Below, piece after piece: positions 48,739 through 62,700 of a stretch of DNA of 64,000 nucleotides (its first letter is position 1; every line of letters begins with the position of its first letter). Made by a program: the position numbers and the translations under genes. The stretch comes from Trichoplax adhaerens (Eukaryota > Placozoa > Uniplacotomia > Trichoplacea > Trichoplacidae): NCBI RefSeq assembly GCF_000150275.1, contig NW_002060945.1:6073246-6137245 (forward strand), in the 5' to 3' direction. The notes under the pieces were generated by a model. The model had not been told where the DNA came from, did no database searches, and saw only the letters and a program-made list of their open reading frames with translations.

Positions 48739-51700
48739 ATGGGCTTTTTTTGCCTCGGTGGTGGCAAACGTACTGTCAACGTTAGAATAATAATGCTCGA
48801 TGCAACGGATATTACTCATGAATTTAGCGTAAGTGGTCTACCATCGTCTATCAATGTCCAACGGACTATTTTTGTACACAATAATAAATAAATAAAGAGG
48901 TACAACCATTTCAATAGTCAATCCAATTACTTTACTCTCCTACATTACAATCATCAGTACGATGCAAATCGTTCGAGCTTTATCGTGCTCAAATTAACTC
49001 CTATAGCCATTACAAAATACCCCCAAAATGATAGTCATAATGTTGAGACACACCAACACACATTGATCACATCAGACATGGCTAGACGCGTAGTAACCAT
49101 TTCCAATCACTGTCTCGTCCAGTAGTGGTACAAGCAGCTGCAATGGATGTACTCTACTACGTTTCAAGTTATTTAGGCTTCCACTTGGCCAATTCCATTG
49201 CTGTGCAGTTCAAAAAATTACAGCCAAACACTTTCTACTTCTCATCACTTTTCAATCTCAGCGTAGTAATCCCCCCCCCCCCCGTTGGGCTTTCGACGAA
49301 TAATTTCAATTTAGAATCAAGAGTATGACTCACCACGGCCATACTTCTTACTATACAATAATTACAGTAAAATGACTCTACTTAATGACATGACTAACCC
49401 ATATACATCGGGTAGCAATAAAGTTAAACGTTAGCAATCGACTCTAATTTCGATCTAAACTGCATCATAATTATCATTCAAAAAATCATTCAAAAAAATA
49501 AATAAATGTACCCAACAACGCCTAGACCGTCGTCATCATAACTTGCCTATGAATCATTTTTATTTCATTTGATCATATTACCACAGGCAGTTCTTTTTTT
49601 TTTTTAACCAATTTGAACATGTTTTATGGAATAATTCACGCTCATTGGCATGTGATAATTGGTCGTAGTTTGCAACGTTGATTAAGTTGTCTAACGCTGA
49701 TTTTCTTCATTCTATACCTAACTAGAAGTTAGAATACGATACTTGACTTCTATCCTTGATCAGATGCAACATCTTACCAAGTAATTGATTTTGTGAACAA
49801 CATTACTGTACACATTTGAAAAATATCGTATCGCCTTCATCTCTTCCCAAAGACGTCTACGGTACTCTAATTTCCAACATTGGTATAGTTTGAAAATAAA
49901 GTAAGAGAGTGATAGCGGACAAATTTGATGCTATTTTATCATCCTAGTTGTAGGCACTTTTATAGACAGAAAGAAAGACATCTATAACACTATTCCACTC
50001 CGGTCTGACAATCGCCACACTTTTCCTACGTAGTGAAAATTACATGATCGTTATCATTGCTTTTGAGTTTGTTTCAATACGATAAGAAAAAAGACTCTGA
50101 TAATAAAACTGTTGTTTTTATTGATCTACTAATCAAGCGATGAGATAAGGGTTGTAATGATTGATCATCAATCACGCCGGTCATTTCCTTTTGTAAATAC
50201 GCGTACATTTCCTTTTAGACGATAAAAAAGAGGATTTAAAAACCTTTATCATCCTCTATGACTACGTATAGTGCTATACTTTATTCAATGCCTGTACACT
50301 GTACAGTAGTCTGTAGTTTTAATTAGGAATAACACTATCTACTGCTCCCTTCCCCCCTCCCCAAAAAGACAAGCGATTACGGCTCAGAGACGGCTACAAC
50401 AGTCATTTTGTAATTTTCGACTACGTACGCTGTTTGTTTGTTTTTTCATGATCATTGTCGCCGCTTTTAAATGATGTCTAAAAATGTTATGGGCCAATGG
50501 ATAAAATGGACGATTGTTATTCAAAAGTTCATTGCAGTAAAATCGATGTAAAGTAGAGTAGTAGCTCGTCGGTGATAGTGTACAGTATACTTATACAACA
50601 GCGTAAATTGGATTAAATTAATGATATACTGTACATCATCATTTCGTCGACGTAAGTGTTATTCCAATGTACGGTAATAAATATTATAGAGTCACCGTTT
50701 TTCATTTTTTTTGTTGTCTGGATTGCACTTAATTGTAAATCACCTGTATAGCGTATAACTTGCACAAGTCGAAGGTAAAACAAAACGTGCATACGATCAT
50801 TTTCAGGAACGATTTTGATTACATACTCAGCCAATAAAAAGGATCAAGATTTCTTGATTGAAATTAAATACATTACAGTATATTGAAACTGTATTTAACA
50901 TCTGCGCACCCCATCATGGTCACACCATATAAGGATACGCATTTTAAAGTCCAAATTTTCGCGTATGTCTGTATTGTTATTGTTGATATGTATAGACCAG
51001 CACTCCAATGAAGTTAATTATATGCGTATCCTATTCCATACGCTTTAAGAATAAAAATTCCATCTCTCTAATTGAATTACTATTCAATCCTTGAGATTAG
51101 ATTACCAACATTACAGATTTCCACATTTAGCTTAACGAATGTTGATACAGTTGGATCTTCCGTTACATAAATATGCCCTGCTATTAATTATGACATTGTT
51201 TTCTTTATTGAAAATTTAATTTGGATAGACAAAATAACATTGATAAATTACTGTAACTTTCAGCATCATGTCGGTACGAGAGATTAAAATTTTTTTCTAG
51301 GTACCTTTTACAATAGGATGAAAAAATTATACAATACCATACCATCCTTTTCTCCTGCATTAACAGAAGTAGACGTTTCAAAAATTGAATGTACTCATAT
51401 TTATATTGAATTTGAGTAAGAATGATTAACGAGTCGAAATTTTAGCCAACTGCTTTTAGCCGCTATATAGCTTGATTGATTGCATATGGGACAGTCCTGT
51501 GCTTATCAAAAAGGTACCATATCTTTAGATAAATATTAGATGTCATTAGACATCTTGTCTACGTCATACCCGACGCATCCAAGTAAATGTACTCACTCAG
51601 CAAGATCATCCTTGAAAATCTTTCCTACGATAGTATAAGAAAATTGCATCCCTTCACCTACTCAGCCAACTCGATCACTATTTATACTCGTAATGACTGC

Positions 51701-54700
51701 AATAATTAGCTAATTAAATTCTACACTCAATACACGCTAAAAGTCGTCTACCTGTAGCAATCTATTTATCAAACAATTTCTGACTACATAGTAGACCTTC
51801 AGTGTCGTATAATCCATTTTTTATAAAGCTCCATTTATCATTGAGGCGTTGCACGTTTTTAAAATATCCATGATGTATAACAATACACTAGGGGGTATTT
51901 TCCTTTTGTAGTATCTTCCTTATTTCCCTTCTGTCATATAATCCCTGCCGATCTTTCTAAGTCAACCGTAAGTAGTTATTGATTCAACGATCTATCATAA
52001 TGGTTATGAATAAAATTGCGGATTTCATCAATAATATTAATTTTTCAATGTTTAACTGCATGACCATACTCGTTTTCACTAAAGGAAGATGAAAGTTTTC
52101 GCAACTAGACTTGAACTTTTACGCTATGTTACTAACGGAGTATTTTACTGTCGTATAAAACAGCACAGTGTAAGATACAGTATTATTGCAGTGATCTCGA
52201 AATAGACTGAAGGATGCCAGCTTATGTGACATCGCAATCGAACATCGGCGCACTGATTTTGTCAAAATACATCATAAACATACGTATAACTTATGGCCTC
52301 ATGACATCTACAACAGCATACACAGTGGCACATCAGTGATTGTGAGAAAGTATACAATACAGTATGTACATTTATTTTGCCAAAACTTTCAAAATTTTGA
52401 ATATCCTTTATTGATATGATATTATGAACGTACCTTTGGCAGTGTCAACAGGTGATATAATATGCGGGCATTACATCGACAATGTTTAGCGTACATTTTT
52501 ATTCCGAAAACTATAGTTTCTTATTTCTAGCTAGACATATAAAAGATGCTAATCTGAGATGTTCTTAAATCTAGTGTCGGACCGTATTCGTAAAACATTT
52601 TGAATTGTAATTTTTTGCACATGATGACTTCAAAAGCTTTTAGAGATTACTAGTGATATCACTTAATCTACCGTGCTGAAAAAGGTTATAATACAAATTT
52701 AGGATATAGTTACTTGACTTTCAATCTATCGTAAAGCTTATCATTAATTTCTGAAATTATCGAATATAATCTCAGCAGCTATCGGTGTTAAAGTGGACAT
52801 AATTGCGTACATGTATCAAAAATAAGATTTTAATTGTTTTCTAATGGATATGATTGTTAAAATTAATAGAAAAATACCAAGTGCCAAGCAATCTTTGATT
52901 TCGTTGCTGATAAAATTAAATTAAAAGAAAGGGAATATTTTAGTCTTAAATACAAGGATGAATATGAATCTTCGGTGAGTTTAGATGGTGTTAATAATGT
53001 CTACTGAATGCGTATTAGCTCCCTTTAACGAAATTTTACACCTACTTGATTTTAAAAATTGAATGATTATATTATCTCTAACGAATAACCATACATATCT
53101 TCGGTACCATTCTACCTGTAGGTAAAGTAACTACAATTTATTAATTTACTCCTACCATACATTTAATTTCTTTAGACATGGCTTGATATGAACAAGCGTT
53201 TAACGTCTCAAGTTAAAGGTTAGCTATTAAAGTTGCTAGATAGTGAAATAATAATAACTTATTTCTATTTCTATAATAAGATTGAGTATAAAACTTGTTC
53301 AGACACCATACATTAAAAGTATGCTTACTAGAAAATTATAGTTATTAATGCTATTTGTTTACAGCTTCACCTCCGTATACTGTACATTTTATGATAAAAT
53401 TCTACGCAGCCGATCCTTGTTCACTTGAGCAGGAATTAACTAGGTAAACCAAATGTTCTTTATTCGAATAAAAAAAATGACGTAATAGTAGAGTTAGTAT
53501 TGATCAGTTTTTATGAAATTACAACATAAAAATAAGCTATCTAATTATGTACACATTTGCAGATATTTATTTTTTCAACAAGTAAAAAATGACGCCCAAA
53601 CGGGACGGTACGTTGAATATTCATACTTTAAAGTAAATATCATATAACGAACAAGGTGAAATAGTATTAATGATGAATGCTTTTTGATTGTTTAGGCTTC
53701 CATGTAATTTCGCTGATGTAGCACAATTAGGAGCGTATGTATTGCAAGGTCAGTAAATTATTTTGTACATGTATAGACTGCCGTTCGTATCATATTAGCT
53801 GTAAATTTAGTATAAACTTTTATGATTACTTCTTTCAGCTTTACACTAACATTTGCATTAGTACAAGTAATAAGTTTTTACTGCTGTATCACTTTATCGA
53901 TGCATGTTGTAGCTGAGCTTGGAGATTACAATCCTCAAGTCCACACTGATGGATATGTTTCTGAATTTCGTTTTGTACCAAAACAGGTTAGTAGATCTGT
54001 ATTTCATTATTATAATATATATGTATAATTACTTGATAACCCGTACTATTTCGTTATAGTCTGAAGAACTTGAAGATCAGGTCATGGAGTATCATAAGAC
54101 CGTATCGTAAGTGTTATACGTAGCTTATAAGATATATTCTGGATTTTTTAGTTATTCACGTGATGTGTTGAATATCATTTGCAGGGGTTTAGTTCCTCCG
54201 GCAGCGGAAATGGCGTATTTAGACTTTGCAAAGTGGTTACCTATGTTTGGAACCGATAAATACCCCGTTAAGGTTATAATTCACTGTCTTTAGCAATCGG
54301 TAGAGAGATTGCTTAATAGTGTTTCATCTACGCTTATTAATAGGGAGAACGAGGGATTGATTTCTATCTCGGCCTAAAACCTACAGGCATTATTGTAATT
54401 AAGAATGATACTGTAGCTGGGACCTTTATTTGGTAATTTTTTAAGCTTTAGCTAAATTCCTATTTAATTTTAAGTGAGTTAAATTTATTCCTCATATTAT
54501 TTAAATTTTTACCATACTTATAGGCCAGGTATATCGAAACTCAACTTTAAGAATAACTCATTTTCATTAGCCGTCACTGGCAAAGATGTGCGTAAGAATC
54601 TGTTATCCTAACTTATTAATAAAGCCAACTGAGTTTGTATCTTAAGGCCTATGTTTATCAAGTTGGCTGATATGTTGTATCCACTTCTCTTATTCTATAG

Positions 54701-57700
54701 GACAATGAGAATATATATGAGTTTGAATTGCCCTCAGCGACAGCATGTAAACAGTTTTGGAAAAGATGTATTGACAATCATGCATTCTTTAGGTATGGAA
54801 TTCGATATATTATACTATAAGAATAAACGTAGAAAGATTTACGTGCGAAGGACGCCGATTAAAATTTTGATGACACATGAAATTTGAACTATTACAGAGC
54901 GCAAAAAGCCGCAAAAACACCAGCTGGTGCATATTTCTGGTTATCAAATTGTACTCCAAATCAGAAACATAGGTTTGATACATTACTTATTACATTAATA
55001 TTTAAGCCGCAGCCGATAGTTTTAAACTAATTAAATTATTCCCTTTACAGTACTTCTACAGAAAAAGAAAATTATCGAAAAATTGCTGAACAGCAATATG
55101 AATTTTCTAAAGTAGTTAGGTACGAAGACTGTATAAAAATATTATAAAAATATGTTATAGAATGTTAGATAAGTTTCTGTTGTGATATTAAAATTGAATA
55201 TTTAATGTAGACTCCCGAGTAAAAGATTTCCTAGGCGAGCCAGCACAGGTTGAATTTTTAACGCTATTTTTTAAACGGTATTGTTTTATAATCATCAGAT
55301 TATCTATAAAAATAGTATCTTTTTTGTAGACGACTCATTGTTTGGTAGACATTCAAGAGCTAGTTCTATTGCACCTTCTGTGGATAATTCACGTATTCAA
55401 GGATCTCGTGGACGGTATGTGACGTAGAGATTGCTGCTTATTATACAAATACCCCTAGCTTATACTTACCTAAACTGGTGCACAGTATATCTAAAATTGT
55501 TGCGAAAATAGTTAGAGTTTGTGCATAAGATTAAATTAAAATACAGAGTAGTTGTTTCATATATTTAGAATGATGTATATTGTTAGGGCCGATATCGCTT
55601 CGCTATTTAACTTTTAAAGTATACTTTCTACTTTGTGATGCAGGCGGCCTTCCAGTGCTTCTCAGGCTTCAGGTAGTAGTAGTCGTCGATCACCACGTAC
55701 TAGGAGGCGAAGGCACATTTATGTTGATAGCGGTAGCGAATCGGACACAAGAAGGAGGTAAAATATACTGTAATAACTAATAAATATAATTTCGGTACTT
55801 CCTTGAACAGTTTGACTAATCTTAGAAATGAGAGTAAGGTATTCTGTCAATTAAAATATCACATTCGCTGCCAAATAATCGTAGTTATCATAGCCGGATG
55901 TCTGATGATGAAGTCATGAGAAGGCGTCGCCGTTCAAGGTATATTTTACAGCATAACAATATTTTGTAGTGAAGTAGTGCGATGTAAAATGAGCTTGGTA
56001 CATATGCAGTATATTAAATAGCAAGTATTAAAAAACAGATAAAATCTAACCAATATATAGCCGTAGGTCGAATGGTAGATATAGCAGCGATACAGAAGCA
56101 ACTAATCGACATCGTCGGATTAGAAAGCGGTAAATTATAAAATTCGTCTTATTTAATGTTTACGGTAAAAATATTTTTATATTTTAGCAGTCTAGTTTAC
56201 ATACTGAGACGTAACTCTCTATCCTTCCATGAGCTAGTATATTTATCATCCAATTATCTACTACTATATTAAGATCGCAATCAAGTGAACTAAAAGTTCC
56301 AAAAATGATTGATTCAAGACCTCAGTGGAATGAAGTTAAACGTAAACAAAATGAAATGCAACATCAGCCTAGCGAAGATAGTCAGGAGTAAGCACTACAA
56401 TAACTGATATTTCATTACGATAGGCGATGTATCGCCGCTTACTTTTTTTTGTAAATTAAAGGATTAATATTAATTTACAATTGTAGACCTCATAGGATTG
56501 CTACAGATAGAGCATCCTTATTATCCGGTCGAGAAGGTGATGGAGATACACGAAGTGTGGCTTCAGGTCATTCTAGAGGTTCTCGTAGTTCACGCCGGCG
56601 TGGTAATCGTGGCCGTGATAGACGCGGTAGTTATGGGCGCGATCGTAGTAAGAATAAAACTCCAGTACATATCGATAAAGAAAATGAAATCTGGATCGAT
56701 AAAGGCCCTGAAAATGATCAACAAGGTAACAATGACGGACGACGAACAGAAGAAAAAGATTCCTCTAGAGTAGATGGAGGTATTAATGATTCGTATGATG
56801 AAAAATCTCGAGGCATGCCGGAATCGCGATCTCGTGGATTTCCACCATCTCCTCCGAGGCGATATCCGCAAACGCAAGATTGGTCTGCTGTTAATGGTCA
56901 TAGCAACCGTTATCCCTCGGAACATGGAAATGGTACTGTAAGATCGCATGATCGATATGTTCCTGATCGATCGAGGCATGTTAACAGGCGGTCTGATAAC
57001 GACGGAAATTATAATATGAGACAAGAGCATAGGTATGTCATTACTAGATCTCCTTTTGTTAATAATTGCTTTATTCCTAACTCTTAAATATTGGGTGACA
57101 CATTTGAAAATGGCTATCGTTTGCTTCGCTGACAAATAAAAATATCTATAAACTCTCAAGGTACACCAGACCACCGGCATCTCCGATGAGGGGCAATACA
57201 ACGCCTAGTACACCTGGTAGTCAGCCAGTTCCTCCCCCGAGGGCAGTGTAAGTTCAATTAGAATACCTAAAAAAATATCTAGTGGATAGCATTTAATCAT
57301 TTGCTGAGGCAAATTTCGATACTATATAGACTTCTATGCATTGATATATGATTAAAGAGCGTGGCCGTAAAATTTATAATTACTGGGAAGATTGATATTA
57401 AATAGAAAATTGCCACTGTATTGCCATAGGTAATGCTTATTGTACGTACTTAAGAAATTCTATTTCTCCTATGCTGTAGGTCTTTACAAAAGAGGGTTCC
57501 TCAAGGACGAGAAAAGCCAATAATGAACGGTAATGGTGGCCCGTCGAGATATCAAGGACAACCGTAAGCCTTATTTTAATGATATTTCTATAATCGTTAT
57601 GGTTAATGCTTTATTCATTCATAATTTTTTGTAATTGCATAAAATATTGTTTATTCTTTATTATAACGACAGCAATAAATAAATTTACGCGAAGCAGTAA

Positions 57701-57789
57701 ATTAATGATTTGCTATCCTTTCTAGTTATTATGAAGGTTACAATCCAATGTCACGGCCGAATTCAGGGTACAATAATCGTCGCCTATAA
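48739..57789 (+). CDS. EPB41L4A: EPB41L4A (NBL4), FERM-domain band 4.1-like protein, 24 exons
   Basis: Exons: 48739-48828, 52870-52974, 53176-53218, 53365-53443, 53563-53607, 53696-53748, 53913-53986, 54060-54106, 54185-54272, 54344-54432, 54524-54587, 54701-54792, 54898-54972, 55051-55119, 55211-55248, 55330-55414, 55644-55757, 55885-55938, 56067-56129, 56274-56387, 56487-57032, 57161-57247, 57480-57563, 57726-57789. All phases fit: 753 aa (human 686). The N-terminus MGFFCLGG parallels human MGCFC. The FERM domain spans about 11-300: FMIKFYAADPCSLEQELTRY, LGAYVLQAELGDY, VSEFRFVPKQ, LGLKPTGIIVIK, CKQFWKRCIDNHAFFR. A FERM-adjacent Arg/Ser segment follows. The motif KMIDSRPQWNEVKRKQNE matches human DMVDSAPQWEAVLRRQKE, which fixes the subfamily. 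The long tail is RS/RG-rich. The FERM core should link membrane proteins to cortical actin. One donor (exon 11, GTGCGT) is non-standard. ATG 48730, in frame, is an alternative start. Confidence 0.95.
48829..52869. other. 4-kb intron 1 of EPB41L4A
   Basis: The intron separates the 30-codon first exon from the FERM F1 lobe. It contains a 13-C run at 49271-49283. A 67-codon frame at 49125-49328 and a minus-strand 73-codon frame at 50613-50834 look random. No nested gene was recognised. Confidence 0.6.
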
Positions 57790-59728
57790 TCTCTGTAAGT
57801 AGTTGAATGAATTATTAATTTATTATATCTAAATAAAAAATAATATTTAGCTTTAATTATACCGATTGATACTTATACAGATGCGAGGCATTGTACTCTA
57901 ACCAAGTTCTGCAAATACTTCAGAAGTATTACCAAAGGTATTTTTGTTATTTACGAAGCAGGTTTAAGTCGAGCTGACTATAAATTGTTTTGAAAGAATG
58001 CTTGAAATGGTGATTTTGCGTCTTTAACGCACTAATTGCGAGTAAACGTAATCCCTTAAATTTCGTTAAGAAATGTCTCTTAAAATTATTTTAAACTGCT
58101 GTACAGGATTAAAATAAGATAAACTTGCGTAATTATTAATGTGATGCGCAACGTCTGCAAGGATGTAAATAATGTCGGAATCCTCATTGCGGCGTATGTT
58201 ATGCCAAGTTTTTATGAGTTATCAATATTGTCTTGTTTCTTTAACACCCAAAGTTATTATTATTGCTAATTTAACAGAAATGCTCTTACCACTGATATTA
58301 TATTTACTATATCTTATTAACCATATATATAAGAATTTTTTTGTACACGGAGTACTTACTATAGGCTTCATTAATTTGTGATTTTCGTACATTTTAATCG
58401 ATAGCGAAATCAATGCTTACTATCTAGCTAAAAATCTTGTACAACTAGCTAGAATACTACCATCTATGTGATGATAAGATTGCATATATGGTTGTGCATG
58501 CATTCGAATCTTGCGGCGTTCGATTTTGAATTCATTAATATTTTATTTTGTGATATTTTGTGGTACAACTTACAATCTTGCTGTTGTTCATAAAATGTAA
58601 TCATCAAATTTAACTATACATATTTTTTCGTGATTAAACGCTATATGAGCAGATAATCATTTTTGCTTTTTGGTAATATAAGCATGAAGGATATTTTAAG
58701 TGCGCTGCTTTTTAGTGATGCGGTTGATCCCTCGTAGGGTACAGTTGTATTTTCAACAACTGCTAAAGTCTATCAACCTAGAATGTTTATTATAATAATA
58801 TTATTAAACTTAATTATCGATTATTACTATATATGTAATATATATGTAAGCAAACCAATGATATAAATTGATATTAAAACACCCTTACTTTTAGTATTTA
58901 TTCTCAGCGTCAATTAATATTTTAAATCCTTTCAGTAGTGCCATTACAGTTTTGTCGCCAAGTAGTTATTAATGTTTACTGAATAGCGACATTTGCGCAT
59001 GAACTACAATATGAAAGGTACTGTAGTTAGTTTTGGGGGCGGGGTTCTTTTCTTAAAGAGTCTTTACGGAAAATAGATACCATTGCCTATCCAACCCCTT
59101 AATGCAGTGGACTTCGAAGATAGTTCTCTACTTTTCGGACATAATAGTAAATTACTAATTACAATCATTCAGTCATTGTTCTTCAAAGCAATTGACTATC
59201 ACACTGCTGTGCTGTAATAGTCTACTACTAGATATTGTAGTAGTAGACAAGATGCTGAAAAATTCATTCTTGATAAATAAAGCTCGCTTAATATCAATTA
59301 TATATTGACTGGGCCTGTGAAGCTTGCTTATTAAATAAACAAGTCTAAAGAAAAAATTTGGAAAGAGACCAAGCACTTCTTGTTGTGAATTGCACAGAAT
59401 CTATCGTAGACTGTTTACAAGGCCTCTTTCTTTCTGATACAATTGACTATACACTGTTAAGAACGAAGACTTTTACAAAATAATCACCCAACCTGAGACC
59501 TGGCCTGAGGCGAATTACTGTATGTCTACTTAACTAATCTATTATATATATAATTATTGTTGCCATTCATGGTACCCTCAGCACCTGTGGCGTCGTAAAC
59601 TATAGCCTTCTAAGCTTGAACCAAATCATTAACGGATGCTAAAGGACGTCTTCTTTATTTGTTAAGCAGCTATTCCAACGAAGACGAGAATTTCGATTGA
59701 GATTTCATACTTTATAAAATAGATTGCC
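57790..59728. other. Intergenic region, EPB41L4A to eEF2-like gene
   Basis: 1.9 kb between genes on the same strand. It should hold the EPB41L4A 3' UTR and the eEF2-like promoter and 5' UTR. Frames at 58172-58381 (+) and 59173-59376 (-) lack support. A G-rich patch (ttttgggggcggggttcttt) is at 59032-59051. Confidence 0.55.
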
Positions 59729-62700
59729 ATGGTTAGTCTCCAATCTTTCCATTATGGTGTAGAAGATTAAAATTGTTAATCAAATATAAATTATTTTAGT
59801 AAAATCGGAATTTTTAAGACTTTTTTAAAACGTTAATTAGTATATCCATGTCCGTAGACTTTTTCGATATATGAGTGTCTGGGCGTAGTCCGATGTACTG
59901 TAGTCAAATTTTAATAGGATAAAAAAATTTCCGATTAAGGTAAAATTAATTACTACCTGTTTTTTATCTGTATCTAACAATTTAATCTTCATTCTTTTTA
60001 TTCATGGTTTAAAAACATCATAGGGGAACTATACACTCGATCAGGTAGATAAAACTGTATTTCTTGCTATTAATTCTGACCGTGATTGAATGAATTGAAA
60101 TTTTTTTTTCCTAGTTCAATGTAAAGTTAACTAGATTTTTAAATCATATTAGGTGCGTTCGGTGATGGACAAAAAGCACAACATTCGAAATATGTCGGTT
60201 ATAGCAAAGACCGAAGAGGGAAAGTCGTCTGTAGTAGATTTGCTTATGAGCAAGGCTAGTGTTGGTGTTGATACTAAAGATAACCAAGAAAGCCCTAAAA
60301 AGGCGATGTAAGTAGGGTTTGCAATCCGTCAGAATTTTGTTACTATTCTGCTAGTGCACCATTTATACAGTACTACATATATCCTACATTCTGCGAATTT
60401 TCCTCTGAATATGATTGTGCTCTTAAAAAATATTCTATAATATTGCCTGTTCTAGTTTTATTGATTAACATTTATGTACGATAAGTATAGTTCAGTGTGA
60501 TTCGACAGTAACAGAACGAATTTTACTGCGTACTGCAGTGCCACACCTACCGTTGTCTGAAATTACTTTAAAGTTTATTTAATTAATTGTAAAAATTTTA
60601 CTATCCTGTTTTAACATACGTGGCTTAGACTGCAATGATGCATTCCTATATGCGCGTATTATTCAGCACAATTCGTAAATAGTATTGTATTATCCTTAAA
60701 AAACGACGGATAATCTTAATGGAGAGATTTAATAAAATTCGTTTATTACAATATACAGTTTTTACACCGTGTGGTACCGGATAATTTGGATAGACCTAGA
60801 TTCAATTTGTGAATTTTAACTATCCGATCGAGTTATTAGTATGGTTCTGTTGTAATCCTACTTTATTACACTAAGCTTAGACAGATACTTCTAAAATCGT
60901 GCAAACTATTTAGATTCTAAATTTTTGTTATCCGATAAATAGGGCTAAATCACTTCATTATACATTATCTGACCCAGATATGGCATATCTTTCCGGTCAA
61001 GGAAATGATGGAAATAATTTTCTTTTCAATTTGATTGATATGCCTACAAATCTTGACTATTCATCGGGAATTGAAGCAGCGCTTCGTGCTACAGATAGTG
61101 CTTTGGTAGTTATCGACTGCATTAAGGGTTAGTTTATTGATTTTTAATACGTTATTATAATGCGATGATGAATTTAAATTAAAATACTCTTCTTTAGCGG
61201 ATTTGAAAAATTGAAATTATTTTAATTATGATAATGAGGATTAATTTTGTTGAAATGTCGTGGAAAAATCGATTAATGACTCAAGGCTACCTATTTTAAT
61301 TCAGGTGTAAGTGTACAAACTGAAACTGTTTTACGTCATGCTATCAGTCAGCGTGTAAAGCCTCTCTTGTTTATGGATAACATGGACGAAGCTTTATTGA
61401 AATTAGAGTTAGACAATGAAAATTTGTATCAGACGTTTTGCCGTATTGTTGAGAGCACAAATGTAATCATCGCTACTTATAATGATGATGATGGACCGAT
61501 GGGAAATATTCAGGTTAGTGGTAATTTTCTTGGTTATTTGTTGACTTGATCATCTGTAGAATTTATTTTTGTATCTTATAAAGGTTGATGCAACAAAAGG
61601 CACTATTGCCTTTGGCTCTAGCTCACAAGGTTGGGCTTTCAGCTTGAAAGAATTTGCTGAAATATACGCTGCTAAATTTAAGATTGAGCCTCAGAAACTT
61701 ATGGTTCGATTATGGGGTGATCAATATTATAGTCCAAAGGAGCGTAAATGGAATAAAACCGGCGGCAGTGGTTATGTTAGAGGATTTAACCAATTTGCAC
61801 TTGATCCTATCCAAATGGTATATGATTATATAAGTTAATTGTAACTGTTACTGCATTTTATATATCAGATCTTCTCAAATTGGGGTTTTAGATTTTCAAG
61901 AATGTAATGAAATCTCAAAAAAATGTATATGAAAAGTTGCTGAAAAAGCTTCAAATTAAGTTGTCATCTGAAGAAAAAGTAGGCCTACATATAGTGTCGC
62001 ATCGTAAAGTATAGTTTTCGGGGTACAATATATTTTTACGTTTTTTAATAAAACTAGAAAAAGGAAGGAAAAGCGTTATTGGATATAATCATGAAGAAAT
62101 GGCTGCCTGCTGGGGACACTTTGTTAAAGATGGCAAGTATTCATGTGCCTTCACCTGTTACTGCACAAAAATACCGCATGGAAATATTATATACAGGTCC
62201 TCATGATGATCCTATTGCTCTTGATATAAAAAATTGCAATCCAAAGGTTAGATACAATAGTAACTTGATGGCATACCGGTATGTTTACCAACTAATAAAA
62301 TTGGATTACGTTCATTTACAGGGACATTTATGTATGTATATTTCAAAGTTGGTACCTAAAAGCGATGGAAAACAGTTCTATGCCTTTGGTCGAGTCTTTT
62401 CAGGCACAGTCGGTACTGGACAAAAGGTTCTAATCATGGGTCCTAATTTTGTACCTGGAAAAAAAGATGATTTACATCAAATAGAAATTCAAAAGTAATA
62501 TTGAATATAATCATGTAGAAATCATGAGAATTTATTTTACTCAAGTAATATTGACTACTCAACGTTTTCGATATATTTAGAACTGTTTTGGTGATGGGTC
62601 GTTGTATTGCATCAATTAAGAATGTACCATGTGGTAACATTGCTGGTCTTGTTGGAGTTGATCAGTTTTTAATGGAAACTGGAACGATCACTACGTACGA

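Noticed and set aside
56590-57201. 203-codon minus-strand ORF
   Set aside because: Antisense shadow of the Arg/Ser-rich EPB41L4A exon at 56487-57032.
58490-58540. Possible tRNA B-box (gcgttcgattttgaattc)
   Set aside because: No A-box at a suitable distance and no cloverleaf could be folded.
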